NCBI GenBank assembly: GCA_947000775.1
Contig: CAMQGK010000318.1
Span: 2,727,501 to 2,791,500, forward strand
Reading direction: 5' to 3'
DNA from: Pterois miles
Lineage: Eukaryota; Chordata; Actinopteri; Perciformes; Scorpaenidae
DNA length: 64,000 bases
Shown here one piece after another: positions 1-10,178 of the stretch. Below the pieces are notes generated by a model that was not told the origin of the DNA, ran no database searches, and saw nothing but the letters and a program-made list of their open reading frames with translations. Positions within the stretch are counted from its first letter, which is position 1, and every line of letters begins with the position of its first letter. The position numbers and the translations under genes are program-made.

Positions 1-344
1 GGGTTTTTTTGGCATTTTCCGTGTCATTTCACACTGTGACGCTCAGAGTATGTACTCTGGGAGTCATGTGAAGTAGTATAAAGAGTGAGAAAGTTCTTGT
101 ATGAAGGAGGATGGAGTGGATGGATGGGTTAAACAAACACAGGACTTTCATCCAGTAGACCTGTTTGTGTACCGTCTGAAATACTTATTTTAACCCAAAC
201 CACAGTCTTTTCCTAAACCTAATCAAGTTTGAATTCACAATGTTAATCATGTGTTTAAAACAGCGACCATGTGTCCATCTAGTATGTGATGAGTTTGGAA
301 AGAAACTGTCCTTAACATGCCGTGCTATTCATATGCCTTATGCC
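1..344. other. No recognisable gene; short dispersed-repeat word
   Basis: No open frame of note. The segment around 188-235 carries the word ttttcctaaacctaa, which recurs near 37330 and, inverted, near 5020 and 23140. It is therefore part of a dispersed repeat rather than unique sequence. The rest looks like ordinary AT-rich non-coding DNA. Confidence 0.5.
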
Positions 345-560
345 ATATGACTGAGACCATAAACTCACGTCTACAATACTTACTGAGGTAATAAATCAAG
401 TGAGAAGTAGCCTCGCTTTCTCATAGACTTCAATACAATCAGACTTCTTTTTGCAACCAGAGGAGTCGCCCCCTGCTGGATATTAGAAAGAATGCAGGTT
501 TAAGGCTCGGCTTCATTTTTCAGACCAGAGTTGCCTCCTGGTGGAAACATTGCTGATGAG
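345..560 (-). repeat. Dispersed repeat, family A, inverted copy
   Basis: Read on the minus strand, this matches 6905-7085 closely: both contain a run around gaggtaataaatcaagt, then an agaagtag...tctcat segment and a cagactt...gcaaccagagg segment. Beyond the word tggtctca it also matches sequence that lies after the insertion in the other copy. It therefore represents the state without the hAT-like insertion seen at 7104-7373. The transposon class is unknown. Non-coding. Confidence 0.75.
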
Positions 561-794
561 TTGTAAGACTGGATCGAAACAGAAAAGGTACAGGCGGTAG
601 GGCCAAAACAGTTTGATGAAGGCTGCTTAACGCCCCATAGAGCTGCAGAGTCAGGTGATTATTCTCAGTTGGTTCATCTGTGTTGGCATCCATTTAGGGA
701 ACTGTGACAATGCAATAAGGCAACTGTCCAAATGAGTTGCTTTTCTTCCTCAAGTACTTTTAGGTGCCTAAATTTAAACAGATCTTAACCTTAA

Positions 795-842
795 CCACAA
801 ATTTCCTCACTGTGGGACTAATAAAGGAATATCATATCTTAG
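795..842 (+). repeat. SINE 3'-tail remnant
   Basis: The segment holds aaatttcctcactgtggg followed by actaataaaggaatatc. The same tail occurs inverted at the end of the tRNA-derived SINE at 55905-56233 and as a remnant at 58660-58710. Only the tail survives here, as expected of a strongly 5'-truncated retroposon copy. Confidence 0.6.
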
Positions 843-1449
843 ATGAGGTGCCGTTGTGTCATTTTGCTTTCTTGTTTTGGTAGGACTTGTCGGATAAAAC
901 ACACTCCTATCATGCTGCTCTTTGTACTGAATGTTCAGGCAGTGAAAGCTGTGTTCAATAAAATAAAAAGTCCAATACATATTATATAGAAAGAGCCGGT
1001 AGTGGAGCTACAGTGTTTCTGTGCAGTGTACTTCTCAGAGGATACAACAATAGTAACCAAAGCAGTACTGTGAAAGTATATTCTATCATTTACTACTTTA
1101 GATGTTGTGTAGTTAAAGTAATGAACACAATTATGAGCCATTCTGTTGCAAATTTAATGGTGCAGGGCATTTTATAATAATACGTTGCCACGGTGCCAGC
1201 CGTTTCTTTATATAATGCCTTGATAATGAGCTGTATATACTGTATAACCCCCTGTTCTCTGAATCGTTGTGTTTTTCAGGATGCGGCGACGGGCAGACAG
1301 AGGCTACTTCATTAGCTTTCAAGTTTAGACCTGGTAATTGAAATCCATTAGGACGATCTAAAATGGATCTGATGATAAATATAAAGTGATTTTTTTGTGG
1401 AAGCAGGGACGGGCTCTTCATGCAAATGTAAATTTGTATATGCCAATGC

Positions 1450-1452
<3 letters not shown>
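843..1452. other. Unique non-coding DNA; possible conserved element
   Basis: No gene is visible. The part at about 1255-1395 (cattagctttcaag, ggtaattgaaatccatta, tgatgataaatata) is unique in the window and rich in homeodomain-type ATTA/TAAT cores. This resembles the composition of conserved non-coding elements, but conservation could not be tested. Confidence 0.3.

Positions 1453-1494
<42 letters not shown>
1453..1494. repeat. (GT)21 microsatellite
   Basis: Uninterrupted GT dinucleotide array of 42 bp. The open frames that cross it on both strands (poly Val-Cys or His-Thr) come from the repeat and are not genes. Confidence 0.97.
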
Positions 1495-1497
<3 letters not shown>

Positions 1498-1549
1498 CTG
1501 TGCATGCTTGCACAGCAAGGTAAAGGGGGGACAGAAATATAGTAAAAAT

Positions 1550-1564
1550 GAGAGAGAGAGAGAG
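1550..1564. repeat. (GA)7 microsatellite
   Basis: Short perfect GA array about 55 bp after the GT array; non-coding. Confidence 0.9.
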
Positions 1565-2379
1565 GGTGAAGTGAGTGCAGTAATATCCATTAGATTTATT
1601 GTGGTGCAATTCCCAGTCCCTCCAGTTCTGCCTGAGGGGGACTATATTACATTTCATCACAGTTTCATTTTCTCCTGCAGATGTGAAATGGGAGTTCTGT
1701 TGCAGTAATGTAGCATGTATGTGCTAAATCTCATCTCTAATAAAATCAAACACATCACAACTCCTGGCACTTTTGCTACAGGTCCATGACAAAACGAAAC
1801 ACCATCTGTTAACATATCAAGACCGGCTTATTAGAACATAAAAATCAAACACACCCAAGGAATAAGAATGGGGATAATGAATACAGGAGGCAATCGCATG
1901 TGATGGGAGGACTGGCCTCAAAGGTGGGAGACGGGTCCCTCTGAATCAGAGTCACTTTATTCCCTCAGTGCAGTAAGTATACAGTACACTACACATTAAC
2001 AGTGGGATCACATGTTAACATTGTCCCAGCGCAAGTCAAAGCTGTCCACTCAGAAAAGGATTACAGTAGGTCAGTCTGTGTGTTGTTGCTTTTGTGGATT
2101 TTAAAGAAAGACTGTCTGAGTGTAACAGTTTGTCATTCAGAGTAGATTAATAGCACAGTTCTGTCCTGAAACACTCAATTCATTGATTCATTGAGTGACA
2201 AAAAGATAATAGACAATAATCTATATATTACTCAAGTAATTTGTTTGTTGGCTTCATTGACTGTCTGCCAAACAGCAATTGTCCAACCAGTGGCTCAGAC
2301 TTTTATGCAGCCATGAAGCGCATATTTAACAAGCAGCCTGCTATTGTCTACATCTGTGTGACATATGTAAGGGAGGCAA
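1565..2379. other. Nothing recognisable
   Basis: About 0.8 kb of AT-rich sequence with no credible coding frame, no tandem array and no copy of the repeat families found elsewhere in the window. Confidence 0.5.
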
Positions 2380-2605
2380 TTATTTCAGAAATATATTTTA
2401 TTAATTTATTTGACAGGACAATACATGCAGGCATTGTTACACTGAAGTGCAGCCAATGCAATGTATATAGGACTTTAGTTGAAGCTAATATGCAGACCTT
2501 CTTCCTGGTCAGGCTTTTAAGAAAAAGTAAAAATTCATAATAACACATCATACATAAAATCACATTATACGATATCATACAGTACAATCAATTTACAAAT
2601 GTATG
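2380..2605. repeat. Possible dispersed repeat
   Basis: The stretch begins near ttaatttatttgacagg and ends near cagtacaatcaatttac. From memory these words resemble a common teleost interspersed repeat. No second copy is visible in this window, so the call is weak. Confidence 0.3.
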
Positions 2606-3124
2606 TTCCCAATCAATAATCAGTGATCACAGGTTTGGTTTAGTTTCGGCCAGCCAGTCTTTAGATGGGGTTGTGTTTTTATCTCCGTTGGTATAGCGTA
2701 ATGTGTTCCTTTTGAAGAAGACGACTGACCGAAGGTGGTTTTGTGCTGTGTCGCTCTGCAGTTACAGTATACAGTGTATTTGTTTGTCCCTTAGTGGCTG
2801 TTCTGTTGGTATTCATTTCTGTGACATATGGACAAAGTACAGCTGGGGCGGGATTGTTCACACATTTAAAAATCAATCAGATTAAAGGAAACTTGATAAA
2901 ACTACTAAAACAGCAACTTATACTTTTTGAGAATTATTTTCAGAGCAGGGTGATATATGATATGTATATTATATATACAGTATATATTAATTTCAGTGGT
3001 AAATCTGCCACCATCATCAAAATGCGAGGACAGAAATTGTAGCTAAAGCAACCAACGCTTTGTGTTTTATATCTTGGTAAATAATATAAGGAACAGTTTG
3101 AAGGATTCACACTGGACCCTCAAA
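2606..3124. other. Nothing recognisable
   Basis: AT-rich sequence with TATA-type simple stretches near 2955-2990. No supported gene or repeat. Confidence 0.45.
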
Positions 3125-3259
3125 CATTTTTATGAAGCATCCATCCATCCATCGTCAACCGCTTATCCCGTTAGGGGTCGCGGGGGGGCTGGAGCCGATC
3201 CCAGCTGGCATTGGGCGAAGGCGGGGTTCACCCTGGACAGGTCCATTTTTATGAAGCAT
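3125..3259 (-). mobile_element. 5'-truncated SINE/LINE-type retroposon with 16-bp target duplication
   Basis: The body (3141-3243, read on the minus strand) has a 3' end with a (GGAT)n tail and the words gggataagcggtt and gtccagggtgaaccccgcc, shared with 15400-15715, 15943-16063 and the inverted copy at 42156-42510. Only about the last 100 bp of the element is present. It is flanked by perfect 16-bp direct repeats, cattttt/atgaagcat, at 3125-3140 and 3244-3259. Severe 5' truncation with a long target duplication is the hallmark of target-primed reverse transcription. Confidence 0.9.
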
Positions 3260-3292
3260 TTTTCACTATTTTATGACATTTCACAGAAATAA

Positions 3293-3535
3293 AGCATCTA
3301 GCATCTAGCAGTCAGGTTGCAGATTACAACCAACTGAAACTTCTCCTGTGTGCCAGTAGGACAACTATGATTGCCAGAGTGAAAAATGTGAAAACCTGAA
3401 TGTCCCTATCCAGCGTTCGGTTTGTCCATTCTGGGCTACTGAAGAAACATGGTGGCCGGCTCCATGAAGACAACCCTTCGTATGTAGATATAAACACAAT
3501 GATACTGCTTCCTTTAACTGATCATAAATATTAGA
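3293..3535 (+). mobile_element. TTAA-type MITE, partial copy (family M1)
   Basis: Contains the family words catctagcag, ggttgcagatta, ggtttgtccattctgggc, gaagaaacatgg and tatgtagatataaa, in the same order as the longer copies at 12739-13289 and, inverted, 31321-31673. Both terminal repeats are missing or degraded. Non-coding. Confidence 0.7.
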
Positions 3536-4796
3536 AGATGTAGCTGTATTTCAGGAGGAGTATTAGTGCTACAACTGCGCTCAGAACAGTAGCTGTGCTA
3601 ATGACAGTATGCAAATGTAAATAGTAGAAGTACTGTAGTACTAGCAGCATTAAAAGTAACAATAAATGTGAAGGAGCAGTAGTAGCAGTTGCAGTAGTGG
3701 TGCTGCAGCAGCAGTGTTATGTACTGTAGCTCGCTGGCAGTGGCCTCATAAAGCAGCTCATTAGCCAGCGGAGCGACAGGGTCAGTTGCTTTAGCTTGAT
3801 ATTGTGTGTCAGTATCAAATAGCTGACAACAGGTGGGGGATTATAATCATGGTTGCACAACTAATAATACCAACTGCTTAGTATATCAGTTACCATACAG
3901 ACAATAGACAATCACTGCTAAAGGGGGAAAGCAAGCGCTGTGACAGCAATGCTATCAACGCAGACTTTACTGTCTTTGTTTTATCTGGAGCAAATCCAGT
4001 CAAACGCATTTGATCTACAGTGAGGGAGCGTTGGGAAACAGGCAGGAGGAAACAAAAGAGCAGTGGCAGAGAAAAGAAAAGGCAAGAGAGTCAGGGTAAA
4101 AATCATTTTCTCTGCTCTGCTTTGTCAATTTCAGAGTGCCATCTCCCGATAGTCATTAAATAAGTTGTGTTGTTGTTTTAATTATCGATAGTAAAGCAAT
4201 CTGTTCATAATTACAAACATTTGCTTGTGGCAATTACAAACAGTGGCTGGTAGCAGTTTAATTTGCCTGCTCTAATCTTGTCTGTAATTAGAGCACACAC
4301 AAGCAGAGGACCGGAGTTGTTCAGCTCCAAGGCAAACAAGACAAGACTGAAATTCCCATTATAACAAACTGCTGACTGCCTGCGGCACACAGACCCGCCT
4401 GCCTTCAGTGTAAACATTTCCTACATTCTAATCCATTTGTTTAGCTTTACAATGCCATTGCACTGATGTGGCAGGTTCTCATTTCACCCTCTCTGTAAAA
4501 AGAAAGTCAAATGAAATTGGAAAAATATTTCATAATATTGCACCGTAGCGCCAAGAGGGACTACAACTTCTGTTTATTCATGCTGGAAAAAATGGCTCAT
4601 CTTAGATCATAACACCTACGTTAATATGAGCTGTAAAGTGCACATCAAGCAGACATAAACAGGTTTATCATTATCATAATACTGAATCAAATCCACCCTG
4701 CTTACACTCGCTGAATTTAAGAGCTGCATGTTGATGGGTGAAGTCAACACTTCAGTGTGTGTGAGGCCACATGTTAAAGGTTCTATAAATGCAATG
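3536..4796. other. Unique non-coding DNA with imperfect trinucleotide patch
   Basis: No credible gene. Around 3615-3720 there is an imperfect GTA/GCA-rich patch. Around 3735-3835 and 4200-4420 the sequence is unique, with balanced composition and ATTA cores, and could be regulatory. That is inference from composition only. Confidence 0.35.
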
Positions 4797-5460
4797 CAGA
4801 GCATTAATATGGCAGCAAACTATATGCTGACATTTGTTGACAAAGCTGGGTGTGTGCATTTGAGTGCATGTGCAACCCGGACTTACAGGAAGGCTTATAA
4901 ATAGCACGATATTACACATGCCGCATATCATGAGGATGCATTTTAGACTTTTTGCATTTGTACACCATGCAAAAAACAACTATAGTAACATCCGCAGTTT
5001 AAGCAACAAAACAGCTTATTTAGGTTTAGGAAAAACAAAAAGTAAGTAAAATATGTACAGAAACAACGTAACATAAGTATGAAACACTAAAACTAAAAAC
5101 GTGATAAACTCTCTAACATCATTTACAAACCATAAGACCAGTGTCGAACGCCAGTCTCCTTGTTAAAGGTTGTGTGTTTGTTGGACCAACTAGTTAGCTA
5201 ATCTCCGCCATTCTGCACTGCGCTCATACGGCGGTTACCGCTGATAACAGTGTCCCGATTGTCAGTGTCAACGCAGAAGTCAGTCGCCCCCCTGCGGTCC
5301 GTTCCCAGGTTGACGTTGTTAGCTCTGTCAGCACTGCTGCCGTTGTTTGCACTGTTCGTGCTGTTAGCACCACTAGCTGCTAGCCTCTGGCTCGGCTGTC
5401 GCCATGTTGAGAGCCATGCAGAGGCAATAGAAATGCTCTGAGTTCTGTAAAGACAACCTT
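4797..5460 (+). repeat. Unclassified dispersed repeat, family B, with internal insertion
   Basis: The left part (4797-4890) begins cagagcattaatatgg, and the right part (about 5215-5460) runs from catacggcggttaccgctg through ttagctctgtcagcactg to gccatgttgagagccatg. Both parts recur in order at 48597-49290 and inverted at 42680-42975. The middle (about 4930-5185) carries an unrelated repeat containing the ttaggtttagg word also seen near 23140. The open frame near 5250-5441 has no protein family likeness and lies in repeat sequence. Confidence 0.7.
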
Positions 5461-5631
5461 TAAGTAGGCTTATAGCTCATATTTGTTTGATAATTTATGT
5501 GTAGATCTTTTCAATGCTTTACATTAAAGGTTATAATGATTTGAAATGAAGCTCTCGAACACATACAATAAGGGACACTGTGAGCATTTAATAGACATAA
5601 TACACCTTTTCCCTCCTCTCTTCCACGGCAG

Positions 5632-5711
5632 CGTCGGTGGATCTCTCCACAGACACCACTTCACCACAGTCCCACAATCCATCTCTGGATCACAGTGAGG
5701 ACGGGGCTGAG
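5632..5711 (+). other. Weak candidate coding exon
   Basis: A pyrimidine-rich run (ccctcctctcttccacggcag) ends in an AG acceptor at 5630-5631. The next 80 bp stay open in a frame reading S-V-D-L-S-T-D-T-T-S-P-Q-S-H, rich in Ser, Thr, Asp and Pro, up to a possible donor gttggg at 5712. The acceptor looks good; the donor is weak. No family is recognised, the segment is short, and the same open frame runs on past the donor. It could equally be chance. Confidence 0.2.
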
Positions 5712-6114
5712 GTTGGGTGGGCGGGAGATGTGTGTCCATCATGTATCTACTTGGAGTCTCCCCTCACATGACAAGTACATGTCCAGAAATCGCTCTCTGA
5801 GGTCAGCTTGGAGATGTTGTGTCAAGCTGCACTGGGAACACGAGAAGATGGGATGGAAAATAGGGGTGTGTGTGTGGCGGAGGGGTAATAAAGGGTATCC
5901 TGGGTGTTGTACAAGTCCTGTTGTACTGTATGGCTGCTGAATGTTTTGGATCAATCAGGTAGAGGAAATGTTTGTATTTTGAGTGCTAATGTATGCATAT
6001 GAATTGCAACCAAGAAAGCTGTTGCATTTGCATGTATGTGCATTTCTCTCTGTCTCTCTCTTTTATCATGATAACAATAACAATATCTCCAAGGGAGCAT
6101 CTTTCACTATCACA
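5712..6114. other. Nothing recognisable
   Basis: Mixed-composition non-coding sequence ending in a short TCTC-rich patch near 6045-6062. The overlapping short open frames on both strands have no family likeness. Confidence 0.45.
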
Positions 6115-6600
6115 ACAACCCCCATCCCAGTCTGTCTGAGGTCCTTTTTTCCTCTCAGATGATAGCTATTAATTCCCTTCAGAGGCTGCTTGATGGAAGG
6201 CTAACAACATTTTATATTGTTGATACACTTCTGACTCGAGCTGCATGCTCTCAATTACAGATGAAAGATAGCTGGTAACCTGGTTACAAATGGGCTCCGC
6301 TGTTTAGATGATGTCAGGCACCTTTATCAAGCCGGGATGAAAATAGAGAGGGGGCTGTCTGTGGACCCCTTCAGCTCCTTCCAGCGCCGATGTTATCCTC
6401 CTGTAAAGAGATGCTTAACTGCACATCCAGGTTGGCTCGGTGCCATTCCAATCTGGTCTAAGTGATTATCATTCATAGCGTCTCTCTGCAGAGACACTGA
6501 CACCAACTATCTGGGAGATTCTCCCCAGCCCCGTCAATTAAAGGACCAATTCGTAATTGTGGTAATTGTGGAGCCCCCTCTTGAGAGATTGTCACCTCAC
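6115..6600. promoter_or_regulatory. Candidate conserved non-coding element
   Basis: Unique in the window, with balanced composition, no tandem repeats and no long open frame. It contains dense ATTA/TAAT cores, including a near-tandem pair in gtaattgtggtaattgtgg (about 6553-6571). That texture is typical of enhancers near developmental genes, but conservation has not been tested. Confidence 0.3.
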
Positions 6601-6904
6601 TACTGGGTTTGTTTGCACTGAATATATTTCCCTCTTTTGTTACTTTAATATCTCTGTATAAATGTGTTGTGATATATAGGGTTTTAGGTACTTTGATACT
6701 GTTAAAGGTTGATGTTTGATAGTAAGAAAAAAATACTATTTAGAAATATGAGTGAAGTAAATAAAAGGTCATTTTTATGTTTTCAAGACGCAGCTTGTCC
6801 TGAAAATATAGATGAGCAAATAAATATGAGACTGTGTTTATAGGCAGTCAGAATAAATAAATATGAGAGCCCAAAGGTTTTGAAACTGCAGAAATTTAAG
6901 GTTT

Positions 6905-7740
6905 GTGTCACTGATAGAAATGTAACAGCATAACCAGTGGGCGAATCAGGGGTCTGAAAAAAACAGCCAATGCTAAAGTGCCTTAAACTTGCATTCTTCC
7001 ATATAGCCTCTGGTTGCAAAAAGTCTGATTGTATAGAAGTCAATGAGAAAATGAGCCTACTTCTTACTTGATTTATTACCTCTGTAAACACTGTAAATTA
7101 GAGTAGGGGTGGGAGGAAAAATGATTCACCAATGTATCATGATTTTTTTTATTTTTTTATGAATTTGAATTTTTTTTAATGCCAGAATCTATATATTTTA
7201 TTTTTATTTTTCAACTTTTTCCCATGATCTCGTGTTAAAAAAGTTGACAATCACAATAAATAACATCAAATCATAATACTTGTAGAATCACAGTACTTAA
7301 TGATCGCATTCATATCGAATCGACACGTAAGTATCATGCTAGTATCGAATCAGGAGATAGGTGTATCGTCCCATTATTTTAAACATGGGTTCATGGTCTC
7401 AATCGCTAGTTTCAAGTGTTCTATACAGCACGATGTTCATTTAGTAAATTATGGTCCCATTTAGAGTCAAATAGACCATAAAGCAGGGAATGCTTGAGGG
7501 CGTGGCTATCTTGTGATTGACAGGTTGCTACCATGTTTTAACATGTTGGTTGACTAAAAATGTTTTATGCTAATGTAATTAGCTCCTCCCTCTTGTGTGA
7601 CTTCTGGTTGCTAAAAAGCAAGATGGCGACAGCTGAAAACCAAGATGGTGAAAGATGTAGGAGTTGATGCTTAAAACTGGCAGTCCATAAACCAAGGTGT
7701 GGCATCGCAGTGACTACATCTGCTTCTTATATGAGCCTTG
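6905..7740 (+). repeat. Dispersed repeat, family A, split by a hAT-like insertion
   Basis: The left part (6905-7095) is the reverse complement of most of 380-560. After the interruption at 7104-7373 the repeat resumes (catgggttcatggtctca), matching the minus strand of about 345-370. The remainder, with the words taaattatggtcccattt and cttctggttgctaaaaagc, has no second copy here but reads as the same element. Non-coding. Confidence 0.7.
7104..7373 (+). mobile_element. hAT-like non-autonomous element, internally deleted copy (family H1)
   Basis: The left end taggggtggg and the right part (tatcgaatcgacac, gtatcgaatcaggagatagg, tgtatcgtccca) match both ends of the roughly 1-kb elements at 37474-38471 and 59489-60479. 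About 700 bp of the interior is missing, leaving about 270 bp. The last bases of the right terminus are degraded and no clean 8-bp target duplication can be read. It interrupts a copy of repeat family A. Confidence 0.75.
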
Positions 7741-8451
7741 ATTTTCCCAACTGATCATACACTTTTAATATAAAAGAACCTCAACACACTAGAAGAAAAT
7801 ATCTTTATCAAAGCAATTATTTGATGCTGAACAAAGGGATTTCATTATTGATATAATACATTTCAATGCATTTCTCTGTTATGCAACATGCAGTAAAGAC
7901 TTCCTCACTCTTGACATGTTTTATTAGTAGTAGTGATTAGGGGCTTGTCATTAGATTAGAGCCAGGGAAAAGACGGGAGCAGTAGAAGTAAAAACTAAAT
8001 GGATGTTTTTTTATGAGTGGCTCTCTGAATGTTTCTGCACCCTAGGTCTGTGGCCTGAATACAAATGCAAACTGTTACATAATGAATGAGCGATTTACTC
8101 TGGGAATAAAGATTAGCAGCTGACCCCTTTTACATCATCATCTTATTTCAGGAACCAGAACCTCTTGGGCACTACTGCACTGCATTTTCTCATTTTTAGT
8201 CTCCACTTACTTACAAGTTGGTGTGAAGTGAACGAGAAATGATTTCGATGCAACAATGATCAGGTTAGCGTGATATGTGTATAATGCCGCTGCTCTTGTA
8301 TGCACATGTTATGGTGGTATAATGAAAGTGAATGCAGAGATGATGGGATGATCAGGGGAGATTTAAGCGTCTCTCTAGCTTACAAGTGAGGGTCAACAAA
8401 TAAACACAGGCTTCTGGTTAGTGAACTTAATGAATAAATCATTGAGTGTGA
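7741..8451. other. Nothing recognisable
   Basis: AT-rich unique sequence with no supported gene, RNA or repeat copy. Confidence 0.45.
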
Positions 8452-8479
8452 CCCCACCACCACCACCACCACCACCACC
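8452..8479. repeat. (CCA)9 microsatellite
   Basis: Perfect CCA array. It creates a poly-proline stretch in one frame of a 77-codon open frame, which is not evidence of a gene. Confidence 0.95.
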
Positions 8480-8728
8480 TTCCCCCAACGCACACATCAA
8501 TCCATTGCCCATCACAACAGAAGCTACACTACCCCCCCCCTTTCTCTATGGACCCTTGCACATCTGCTACCATTACATACCGTGGCCCGTAGTCACGTTG
8601 CTGTTCATTATACTGTGTCACAGTGTGCTCTGGGTTTCTGCCAGCAGAAATTAAACTCTTCAGAAAAGATAAACATCATATTACTTCATTACCCTTTTAA
8701 AACACATGCAAATTAGAGCCATTAACAA

Positions 8729-8751
8729 CCCCCCCCCCCCCCCCCCCCCCC
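8729..8751. repeat. Poly-C tract
   Basis: Twenty-three consecutive cytosines. Tracts of this length are hard to sequence and the length may be inexact. Confidence 0.95.
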
Positions 8752-8814
8752 AACCTCCCCCTATCTTCCTCTCTCCTGGGTGATGAAGTTTGTCTGGCCG
8801 GTGTTCAGTCATTC

Positions 8815-9060
8815 CCCTTTGTCACAAACTGACCGTGAATGGGCCCGAACCATGCGGCTCTGCCCGGCTTATTTTCCACCTCTGAATTAAACATTAATGC
8901 CGCTTGACAGCAATAAATAACATTTATCACAATGGAGATCTAATAATGACTTGGCTGTGCTCGGGCTGCTCATCAGAGCCCATCAACTGATGAGTATGGC
9001 AGCGTGATTATGCCAGCAGCTGTCTGTGACAACTGTACCTAAATCACTCCGAGAGCATCT
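8815..9060. promoter_or_regulatory. Candidate conserved non-coding element
   Basis: Unique, balanced sequence containing ttaaacattaatgccgc, cagcaataaataacat and a near-palindromic catcaactgatgag. It has no repeat copy in the window and no coding frame. The texture is that of a developmental enhancer; this is inference only. Confidence 0.3.
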
Positions 9061-9272
9061 ACTTTCTCTTTTGATCTTGTGAATGTGCGTCATTATTGCA
9101 GAGTTGTCTTTCCATTCCCCTCCATTCTCTTTACACAACCTAATTACCGTCCCAATCACAGATATTATTACGCTCTCATTAAAGCCATTCTCGTGCTTAT
9201 ACTCAGTAGGTTTCCATCATATAAGGATGTACAGCAATCAAGCAAAAACACAGCGCTGCACAGTTCATTGTA

Positions 9273-9420
9273 TTAAAGGAGACGTGTGTAACATCTGGCA
9301 GTATCTAGCAGTGAGGTTGCAGATTACGACTCCTCATGTGCGTCAAGTGTGTAGGATTGTTACGGTGGCCGAAACAAAACTGTGAACCACCTTCTCTCGA
9401 GGTGTGGCACGGTCTGGCTC
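9273..9420 (+). mobile_element. TTAA-type MITE, left-end fragment (family M1)
   Basis: Starts at the family's left terminus (ttaaaggagacgtgtgta) followed by tatctagcagtgaggttgc and agattacgac, as in 12739-13289. The copy is lost after about 150 bp, so the right terminal repeat is absent. Confidence 0.75.
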
Positions 9421-9556
9421 TTTTCCCAGAGATCCTTGGATTTTTTGTTAAGACTTTAGATTATCTTGTGTTTATCTTTTCAGTGGCTTATTCATTCGGA
9501 GCGGTCTAGAGAACTTTGTGTCTACTTGCAGTATTACTCAATCATGTTCGAAATAA

Positions 9557-9574
9557 ATCATTCATTCATTCATT
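9557..9574. repeat. (ATTC)4 microsatellite
   Basis: Short tetranucleotide array at the edge of the following dispersed repeat. Confidence 0.85.
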
Positions 9575-10178
9575 AAAATATTCATTGCAATAAATCACGA
9601 TTGTCCATAGTTAATTACGATTGATCGCAAATTCTTTTTTTTTTCTGTTCAAAATGTACCTTCAAGGGGATTCATCAAGTATTTAATACTCTTATCAACA
9701 TGGGAGTGTCCAAACATGCTTGCATAATGCAAATGTATGTATATCTTTATTATTGTAAATGAATTAACAACATAAAACAATGACAAATATTGTCCAGAAT
9801 TTAGCTTAAAAAACATGCCCAGACCATAACATGGAAAACTGCAGCCCAACAGGCAACAACAGCTGTCAGTATGTGCTGACTTGGCTATGACTTTCCCCCA
9901 CATGTGGGTACCCATAGAACCCATTTTCATTCGCATATCTTGACGTCAAGGGTGTTTTGAACCTTTGAGACCCTTTTGAATTTGGCCATGCCAGATTTTC
10001 CTGGTTGGTGCCAATGGATTCCTTAGATTTTCTAGTTTTATATGATACCTCTTATCTTCACTCTAGCTTCAACTGAACCCACTAAAACCTCTGAAAAATC
10101 GATTGTGTGAATGTGTTCAAGAAATTAGAAACAAATTTGTGTTGACATGTTATTATTGTGTTAACTTTAATAGCCCTA
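9566..10178 (+). repeat. Dispersed repeat, family C, plus copy
   Basis: Begins with degenerate attaatcgc-type words, continues through ctgttcaaaatgtacctt, aagtatttaat and aaaacaatgacaaatattg, and ends ttaactttaatagcccta. The same order occurs on the minus strand of 16905-17470. The cagcccta-type end suggests a hAT-like non-autonomous element. The 95-codon minus-strand open frame inside it is incidental. Confidence 0.75.

Noticed and set aside
1131..1708. Open frames on both strands across the GT array
   Set aside because: They exist only because the dinucleotide repeat has no stop codons.
5250..5441. Hydrophobic 63-codon open frame
   Set aside because: It lies in repeat family B, and the other two copies do not preserve the frame.
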